Shown: in pieces, positions 13,837 to 18,990 of the stretch
Layout: every line of letters begins with the position of its first letter
Position numbering within the stretch: the first letter of the stretch is position 1
From: DASWIP01 sp036397635
GTDB taxonomy: Bacteria; Actinomycetota; AC-67
Direction: 5' to 3'
Length of the DNA stretch: 18,990 bases
Assembly: GCA_036397635.1 (NCBI GenBank)
Contig: DASWIP010000037.1
Span: 1-18,990, forward strand
Notes under the pieces: model-generated
Told to the model about the DNA's origin: nothing
Seen by the model: only the letters and a program-made list of their open reading frames with translations
Databases searched by the model: none
Program-made: the position numbers and the translations under genes

Positions 13837-14295
13837 GTGGCCAAGCCGCGACGCAAACACATCAAGGACCACATCTGGCTGAACAGTCCGGTCGGGTGCC
13901 TGTTCTACCATCAGCTCTCCGAAGCGCTCGGCTCCGAGTGGGGCTACACGCCCTACGCCTACGATCCGGTGACGCGCGCGCACCGCTTCCTGCTCGCCGG
14001 CACCCTCGGCGAGGCGGAGCTGGTCGAGTTCCAGGAGGCCGCCGCCGGAGCCGTCTGGCGCACGCAGGTCAACCTGCTGCAGACGCGCTGGACGCTCGCC
14101 GGCACGGGCCTGTACGTGCTGACCTTCCTCATGCATCGCCCCGATCCCGCGCTGTACGAGCAGGTCGGCGAACCCGGACCGCCCGCCGGCCTGACCAAGG
14201 TCGCCACCCGACGCTGGTGGGACGACGAACGCGAGCGCGTCGGCGCGCGCGACACGCTCACCGAAGAGTTCTGGCCCGAGCAGCGCTCCGGCTAA
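13837..14295 (+). CDS. Hypothetical protein
   Basis: This 152-residue protein is not recognised. It starts with GTG behind a strong AAGGAGG at seven bases. The N-terminus is basic (AKPRRKHIKDHIWLNSPVG), followed by FYHQLSEALGSEWGYTPYAY and a Trp/Tyr-rich centre (TRWTLAGTGLYVLTFLMHRP). The C-terminal part is charged (RRWWDDERERVGARD). The tryptophan and aromatic content and the strong ribosome site favour this strand over a long antisense frame. Soluble; no export signal. Probably the last gene of the operon starting at 12781, since it is followed by the separate YefM operator. Confidence 0.68.
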   Translation: MAKPRRKHIKDHIWLNSPVGCLFYHQLSEALGSEWGYTPYAYDPVTRAHRFLLAGTLGEAELVEFQEAAAGAVWRTQVNLLQTRWTLAGTGLYVLTFLMHRPDPALYEQVGEPGPPAGLTKVATRRWWDDERERVGARDTLTEEFWPEQRSG

Positions 14296-14353
14296 GCGCG
14301 CGATCCGGAAAACCGGCGCGACCGCGGCACGAGCCATGGCGGTCACTGGCTAG

Positions 14354-14373
14354 ATGTGCTACTAGTAGCACAT
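14354..14373. promoter_or_regulatory. Perfect 20-bp palindromic operator over the antitoxin start
   Basis: ATGTGCTACT is followed directly by its exact reverse complement AGTAGCACAT. The last two bases are the A and T of the antitoxin ATG (14372). Phd/YefM antitoxins bind short palindromes at their own promoters. Here binding would cover the transcription start and the start codon, and no ribosome site precedes the ATG, suggesting a leaderless message. Confidence 0.75.
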
Positions 14374-14647
14374 GACCAGCGTCGGGGTGCGAGAGCTTCG
14401 GCAGCGCGCGAGCGAGCTGCTCCGACGCGTCCAAAGCGGCGAGACGTTCGAGGTCACCGACCGCGGGCGTCCCGTCGCGCTGCTCGGACCCATCCAGGAT
14501 CGCCGCCCACTCGAGCGGTTGCGCGAGACAGGCGACCTCGGGCCCAGCATCGGCGATCTCGGCGACCTGCCCGAGCCGCTCAAGCTCCCACGGGGGCAGG
14601 AGCCGCCATCGCAGGTGCTAGACCGGCTCCGACGCGATGAGCGCTGA
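14372..14647 (+). CDS. Phd/YefM-family antitoxin
   Basis: The 91-residue protein opens TSVGVRELRQRASELLRRVQ, then SGETFEVTDRGRPVALLGPI, the classic Phd/YefM N-terminal dimer and DNA-binding domain. The C-terminal tail (about 50-91, rich in Leu, Pro and charged residues) would bind and block the PIN toxin. It overlaps the downstream toxin gene by 11 bases, so the two are translationally coupled. Autorepression through the palindrome at 14354-14373 is very likely. Confidence 0.92.
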   Translation: MTSVGVRELRQRASELLRRVQSGETFEVTDRGRPVALLGPIQDRRPLERLRETGDLGPSIGDLGDLPEPLKLPRGQEPPSQVLDRLRRDER

Positions 14648-15038
14648 GCGAGCCGTCTACCTGGACTCCTCGGCCATCGTGAAGCTCGTGGTCCAGGAAC
14701 CCGAGACGGCCGCGCTCCGCCGCTACCTCCGTCGTCGGAGGACACTGATCACCAGCGCGCTCGCGCGGACCGAGGTGCTGCGTGCGCTGCTGCCGCTGGG
14801 GCGTCCCGCCGAGCAGCGCGCGCTCGACGTGCTCAGCCGGCTCGAGCTCGCGCGCGTCAACGATCGTGTCCTCACCGACGCGGGCAGACTCAAGCCCGAC
14901 ACTCTGCGCTCGCTCGACGCCATCCACCTCGCGACGGCGCTGCAGCTCGGCGCCGACCTCGCGCGCATCGTCACATACGACGCGCGCATGGCTGCAGGCG
15001 CGCGCCGCCTCAAGATCGCCGTCGCGACACCCCGCTGA
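14637..15038 (+). CDS. vapC: VapC-type PIN-domain toxin
   Basis: The 133-residue protein has PIN acidic residues D10 (VYLDSSAIVK), E46 (RTEVLRA), D94 (SLDAIHLATA) and D115 (VTYDARM). It is intact and of normal length. It would act as a Mg-dependent RNase when the partner antitoxin is lost. It differs from the VapC at 5991-6431 (LDSSAIVK against ADTGPIVA start), so the two pairs are separate acquisitions rather than a recent duplication. The 83 bases that follow contain a GC-only stem (CCCGCGCGCGGG) and no gene. Confidence 0.93.
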   Translation: MSAERAVYLDSSAIVKLVVQEPETAALRRYLRRRRTLITSALARTEVLRALLPLGRPAEQRALDVLSRLELARVNDRVLTDAGRLKPDTLRSLDAIHLATALQLGADLARIVTYDARMAAGARRLKIAVATPR

Positions 15039-15121
15039 GCGCCTGACCGGACCCTCCGATCCCGCGCGCGGGTTTCGGCGGCCGGCAGGGTTCGCCGGAT
15101 CAAGGGCGAAGAAGCCGAGCC

Positions 15122-16213
15122 ATGAGACCACTCAAGCCCCTCCTCGCGCTCGCCCTCGCCTTCGCCGCACTCGGCTCCACGACCGGGGCCCCCGGTGCCC
15201 CCGTGTGCGACAGGATCCCCGATCCCGCGCGCTGGCTCGCCGCCGGAGAGCCAGATCAGGGTCTCGAGCACATGCGGATCACCGTGCATCGCGGCGCCGC
15301 GAACCTCGCGCCCGAGAACACGATCCACGCCTTCGAGTATGCGATCGCCTACGGGATGGACATGATCGAGGTGGACGTGCAGCAGACCGGCGACGGCCGC
15401 TACGTCCTGTTCCACGATCTGACCGTCGACGGCAAGACCGACGGTGAGGGCTACATCTTCCTGATGACCTACGAGGAGGCCACCGCGCTCAACGCCGCCG
15501 ACAACGATCGCTGGCGGGGCAGCGTCTACGACCCCACGCCCGTCGCCGGCCTCGAGGAGGCGCTCGCCTTCGCGCGCGACCACGAGATCGGCATCAACTT
15601 CGACCTGAAAGAGTCGGTGTGGAACGCTGCGGGGGTCGCGCTGCTCGCGGCGCAGTACGAGGGCGTGATCGAGCGGAGCATCTTCCAGCCCTACGTCCCC
15701 GTGCGAACCGAACAGATCCTGGCCGCGGCGCCCGATGCGATCGTGATGTTCAACAGCCAGTACGAGGACACCCCGCCGGCCATGCTGTACGCGCTGGGCG
15801 CCGAGTACCATTGGTTCGGTTCGTCGATGCCCAATTATGACGCCGAGCGCGTCGCGGCCATCCACGACGCGTGCCGCCACGTGCAGCCCAATGTCTACCA
15901 AGGTGATGTCACCGGCAGCGAAGCCGGCGATCTGCTGTACGCGCGCGGCATCGGAGCCGACGGCGCGATGGTCAACAATCCCGATGTGGCAGCAGCGACG
16001 CTGTCGCGTCCGGTGGCGACGCGGATCCAACGCGAGCCGGGCATGGCGTGCCTGCTCGGCCACCACGACCTCGGCCTGCCCGGCAAGACGCTGCACGTCG
16101 CCGAGGCCGCGGTCACGACCGGCCGAGGCGGATGCATCGAACTCGACCCCGACTGGGGCGACGCCGAGGTGAGCTTCGACGGCGACGCGTCGGCGCTGCC
16201 GTCGGCGGCCTAA
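15122..16213 (+). CDS. Secreted glycerophosphodiester phosphodiesterase family protein
   Basis: The 363-residue protein has a signal peptide (about 1-26, KPLLALALAFAALG core) and then a GDPD TIM-barrel. The signature VHRGAANLAPENT gives H56, E65 and N66; MIEVDV gives E83 and D85; and LFHD gives H98 as the second catalytic histidine. NFDLKESV is the later conserved strand. GDPD enzymes hydrolyse glycerophosphodiesters to an alcohol and glycerol-3-phosphate, using a divalent metal. Export suggests phospholipid or teichoic-acid scavenging outside the membrane. The last about 60 residues (after AATLSRPVATRI) look like an added tail. It appears to be transcribed alone. Confidence 0.9.
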   Translation: MRPLKPLLALALAFAALGSTTGAPGAPVCDRIPDPARWLAAGEPDQGLEHMRITVHRGAANLAPENTIHAFEYAIAYGMDMIEVDVQQTGDGRYVLFHDLTVDGKTDGEGYIFLMTYEEATALNAADNDRWRGSVYDPTPVAGLEEALAFARDHEIGINFDLKESVWNAAGVALLAAQYEGVIERSIFQPYVPVRTEQILAAAPDAIVMFNSQYEDTPPAMLYALGAEYHWFGSSMPNYDAERVAAIHDACRHVQPNVYQGDVTGSEAGDLLYARGIGADGAMVNNPDVAAATLSRPVATRIQREPGMACLLGHHDLGLPGKTLHVAEAAVTTGRGGCIELDPDWGDAEVSFDGDASALPSAA

Positions 16214-16590
16214 CCTCGGCGCGCGCGCGTCAGACGCAGGATGATCCGAAGATACGCCGCCGTTCCAGGGCGTGATACGCCGTTCGGCAGGTTCTCCCGA
16301 TGACCTGAACGCCCATGCTCGACGCATGGTGCAGCGAACGACATCGCGGATCTGTCGAGGGCGAGCTCGGCACGTCAAGCGTCCGTGTTGTGGCGGGCCG
16401 AGGCGACCCTGCAGGGTCCGCTATGTCCTGAAGGATCGGACCCAACTCCACACCGGTCTTCCACCGCCTACGTCGCGATCACGTGTCCGAGGACGACGGC
16501 GACGCCGACGAGGACGCCGACGAGGACGCCGATGGCCGTGAGCCTAGGTGCCGGCCATCACCACCCGAATGAGTCGAAGGGAGAACGATC
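16214..16590. other. Non-coding stretch of 377 bases
   Basis: No convincing gene was found: the available frames are Arg- and Pro-rich shadows. A direct repeat GATACGCCG occurs at about 16252 and 16273, the 12-bp tandem repeat lies at 16489-16533, and AAGGGAG (near 16577) is the ribosome site of the next gene. The promoter of that gene must lie here, but I could not locate a good -35/-10 pair. Confidence 0.6.
16489..16533 (+). repeat. 12-bp tandem repeat GACGCCGACGAG
   Basis: Two exact units (16501-16512, 16513-16524) are followed by a partial third and preceded by a related unit. Read in one plus frame it gives an acidic EDADEDAD string, in a frame that ends at TGA just before the next gene. 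It may be the tail of a lost gene or a simple-sequence expansion in a leader. Confidence 0.65.
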
Positions 16591-18957
16591 ATGAGACGTT
16601 CGATGCAACGCTGGATCGCGCTGGCCGCGATCACCTTGTTCATGGTGCTACCGATGCTCCCGGCCAGCGCATACTTCGACGCTTCCCTGTTCCGGTTCAA
16701 GGGGAAGGTGACCGATCAGATCGGCAGATCATTGCCCGATGTTACGGTCAGCGACGGCAACAACAGTGTGAAGACAGCCAGCGACGGCACGTACATCCTG
16801 GGTGAAACGTCGCTCGGGACCTACACGCTGACGGCATCACGCTCGGACCTGGTCAGCGTCTCCAGGCAGGCGACCGTGACGAACCCCAAGGATCTCGTGA
16901 TCGATTTCGTGATGCCCTACAAGGCATCCGCGTCGCTCAGCCGGCAGGCCGTGTCGACAGATGGAGTATCGGCTGCGCTGACGCTCGAGGTCAGCAGCCA
17001 CGCGCCGCTCCCCGGCACCCCCGGGCAGACGGGGGGTCGCTCCTGCGTCACCGCATCGGATACGCGATCCGGTGAAGAGGTTTACGCGTCCTACGTCTCG
17101 AGCACCCAAGGGGTCTCACTGTTCCGGGCAACGTTCAACCTGCCCGCGGACACCGAGGAAGGCGAGCACGTCATCCTGTCCACGGTCGTCGATTGCGCAA
17201 GCGATGTTCTGCTGTCGAAGGCGCCGGCCGTGATCGGATACACGATCGATAACACCGATCCTTTCGTCAACGCTCGCACGGTCCTGCCGCCCGACGGCGG
17301 ACACACCGCGTTCACTTCACAGCCGATCATGGCGGAGATCCACGACGGCGGCGTGGGTGTGGATCACACCTCGGTGGGCGTCACGGTCACCGACGAGACG
17401 AGTGGCATACCGATCATCGTCGCATCGTTCTCGTCGGCCGATCTCTCGTTCGACCAGAAGAGCTCGCGTATCACCACGCCGAGCGTCGCGCTGCTCGCCG
17501 GGCGCACGTATCGCACCGCGATCACGGTGGCCGATTTGGCCGGCAACGAGCTCGCGTTCGAGCAGCTCGCCGTCGAAAACCAAGGCGGGTTCGGCGTGCT
17601 GGATCTGGATCTCACGACGGCCGGGACGACGGCGTCGATCGCCTCAACCCCGTGCTCGTTGGGCCCCGTATCCGGGAGCTGGAGGACGGCGGTCTGTAGT
17701 GGCGTCGACCTTGCTCTGGAGGCTGTGACGTTCGGCGCGTCCGGGCTGCGGCATGGAGGTCACGGGGCGCTGCTCCAGACGGTGCCGCTCACGGGCGCGT
17801 ACCTGCGGTCCGGCGAGGGTGAGACCTGGCGAGACCCGTTCGCGGGAGCAGGGTGGCAACAGGTCGAAGTGGCGATGCTCTACGAGGTTCCGGCCGACCC
17901 GGCGTCCGAGGCGGCCATCAGCGCGGCTGCGGCCTCGCATCCGTTGGAGACACTGAGCATGTCGGTTCCCGCGGACTGGAGCTCCGCACTGATCGAGATG
18001 CCCTCGGTCCAGAGCGCGGGGACGTCGGTCGCCGCCTGCGCGGTGCCGGGCGAGGCGAGCTACCGGTGCGGACCCGATCCGGTCCTGATGTTCTCGGAGC
18101 TCACGGTGGCGTCTGGCACATATCAGGTCGACACCGACGGCAACACCTCGATCGTCGGGCTGAGCGCAGAGAAGCAGCTGCTCGACACCAACGGCAACGT
18201 CGCAGCGACCGAAGCCGTTCCGGTGAGTGCGCAGCCACAGGCTGCCGGCGCAGGTGAAGGATCTGACGGCTTCGGGGAGTGCCCGGACGTCCAGGAGAAC
18301 AGCAACTGGAAACCATACCTCCCATGGGAAGTCACCCTCGAAGAGCCGAACTCGTGGAGCCAGTACGTCGTTTCAGCGTGGAGTCACAAACAGACCGACA
18401 CCTGGCACGACGATGCTGGGAACGAGGTCCAACGGCGGATGTGGGGATTGTGCTCCTCCGGTATCACGGACGCGACGAACGGGTATCGGACGACCCAGTC
18501 GGGAACGATCATCACCAATCGCAACCCGACCCTGACCCGAGACAAGCTCCGCTACGTGACGGGTCCCGACGACTGTGACGACCAGGGTGCGACGTGGCGC
18601 CTCTGCGAGATAACGATCGGCTTCAAGGGGAAGAACTTCACGGCTGGTGTGACCATCTCTATCCACCAGGGCTTTCATCACGGTGGCGCGGGGCCGGGGC
18701 CGATGCAGGGCATCACCAGCCTGCCGACCAAGAATATGGCGCATGCGTATTGGGATGCGCAGTGTAACTGGTGGACGGAGTGGCGATGCGGGGTACAGGA
18801 GGCCGTAGGAACGGCGATCGAGTCGCGCTTCCGCCTGGAACCCGAGCAGCCGGCTTCGGTCAAGGCAGAGTTCCCGGTCCAGATCTTCCGGACGCTGAAT
18901 TGTGGCAAGGGCTGCGAAGACATGGACACGTGCAAGATCTTGTGCTGGGTTCCGTAG
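16591..18957 (+). CDS. Large secreted protein with carboxypeptidase-regulatory-like domain
   Basis: The 788-residue protein has a signal peptide (1-28, ending PASA before YFD). Residues about 34-110 form a carboxypeptidase-regulatory-like beta-sandwich (KGKVTDQIGRSLPDVTVSDG, SDGTYILGE, GTYTLTASR). Then follow Ig-like or Fn3-like stretches, including GYTIDNTDPFV and AGRTYRTAITVADLAGNELA. The C-terminal third is Trp-rich (WSQYVVSAWSHKQTDTWHDD) with several cysteines, ending NCGKGCEDMDTCKILC, which suggests disulphide bonds. I see no enzyme motif. It is probably a cell-surface or secreted structural/binding protein. AAGGGAG lies about eight bases upstream. No partner gene follows before the contig end. 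Confidence 0.85.
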   Translation: MRRSMQRWIALAAITLFMVLPMLPASAYFDASLFRFKGKVTDQIGRSLPDVTVSDGNNSVKTASDGTYILGETSLGTYTLTASRSDLVSVSRQATVTNPKDLVIDFVMPYKASASLSRQAVSTDGVSAALTLEVSSHAPLPGTPGQTGGRSCVTASDTRSGEEVYASYVSSTQGVSLFRATFNLPADTEEGEHVILSTVVDCASDVLLSKAPAVIGYTIDNTDPFVNARTVLPPDGGHTAFTSQPIMAEIHDGGVGVDHTSVGVTVTDETSGIPIIVASFSSADLSFDQKSSRITTPSVALLAGRTYRTAITVADLAGNELAFEQLAVENQGGFGVLDLDLTTAGTTASIASTPCSLGPVSGSWRTAVCSGVDLALEAVTFGASGLRHGGHGALLQTVPLTGAYLRSGEGETWRDPFAGAGWQQVEVAMLYEVPADPASEAAISAAAASHPLETLSMSVPADWSSALIEMPSVQSAGTSVAACAVPGEASYRCGPDPVLMFSELTVASGTYQVDTDGNTSIVGLSAEKQLLDTNGNVAATEAVPVSAQPQAAGAGEGSDGFGECPDVQENSNWKPYLPWEVTLEEPNSWSQYVVSAWSHKQTDTWHDDAGNEVQRRMWGLCSSGITDATNGYRTTQSGTIITNRNPTLTRDKLRYVTGPDDCDDQGATWRLCEITIGFKGKNFTAGVTISIHQGFHHGGAGPGPMQGITSLPTKNMAHAYWDAQCNWWTEWRCGVQEAVGTAIESRFRLEPEQPASVKAEFPVQIFRTLNCGKGCEDMDTCKILCWVP

Positions 18958-18975
18958 TCTGTGAGTAGGAGCGTG

Positions 18976-18990
18976 GGGGGGGGGGGGGGG
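18976..18990. other. 15-base G homopolymer at the right edge
   Basis: The window ends in an uninterrupted run of 15 G. This is typical of a two-colour sequencing no-signal tail at a contig end and is probably an artefact, not genomic sequence. Confidence 0.7.

Noticed and set aside
13654..14346. 230-codon minus-strand open frame
   Set aside because: Antisense to the gene at 13837-14295, which has a strong AAGGAGG and a protein-like aromatic composition; the minus frame is Gly/Arg/Ala-rich without motifs.
14723..16378. 551-codon minus-strand open frame
   Set aside because: It is antisense to the GDPD gene and the vapC end. The plus strand shows signal peptide, HRG...PENT and HD motifs; the minus product shows none.

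Overview
The window is GC-rich DNA (by eye about two thirds G+C) with GTG starts, AGGAGG-type ribosome sites and at least one apparently leaderless promoter. It also carries a TM0106-type RecB-like nuclease, a lineage-typical gene of high-GC Gram-positives. I infer an actinobacterial-type chromosome, probably a metagenome contig: the right end runs into a 15-base G homopolymer. No rRNA, tRNA, CRISPR or phage structural gene was seen.

Layout. (1) 1-4404, minus: a very large secreted multidomain protein, cut by the left edge. It has a signal peptide, a Fn3-like domain, an HExxH gluzincin-type protease domain, a von Willebrand A domain, thrombospondin-3-like calcium repeats and a C-terminal RTX array. 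(2) 4586-5982: the 3' stub of another secreted-protein gene, then an intact IS30-family element (4678-5931). The element split a repeat whose second copy survives at 6932-6991, so the target site (TAT) can be reconstructed. (3) 5991-8468: a toxin-antitoxin scrapyard. It holds an intact vapBC pair, a frameshifted toxin stub, a 57-bp palindrome able to fold as a three-way junction, a deleted nucleotidyltransferase beside its intact small partner, and an intact AbrB-type antitoxin/RelE-type toxin pair. The last two modules lie between inverted copies of a ~63-bp repeat. (4) 8482-13491: nucleic-acid enzymes, namely the RecB-like/RNase H-like nuclease, a DUF4143 AAA ATPase under a palindromic promoter, a VapC stub, an HNH endonuclease and a DUF2442-DUF4258 fusion. 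(5) 13510-15038: two unknown small genes and a Phd/YefM-VapC pair whose start codon lies in a perfect 20-bp palindrome. (6) 15122-18957: a secreted glycerophosphodiester phosphodiesterase and a large secreted protein with a carboxypeptidase-regulatory-like domain.

Reading. Secreted-protein genes at both ends enclose a roughly 10-kb accessory island of toxin-antitoxin modules, nucleases and repeats. The TA pairs are self-contained; nothing shows that they act together. The best candidates for something undescribed are the inverted-repeat-bounded TA cassette (7048-8468), the three-way-junction palindrome (6914-6970), and the nuclease/ATPase/HNH cluster beside them, which may be a defence neighbourhood.
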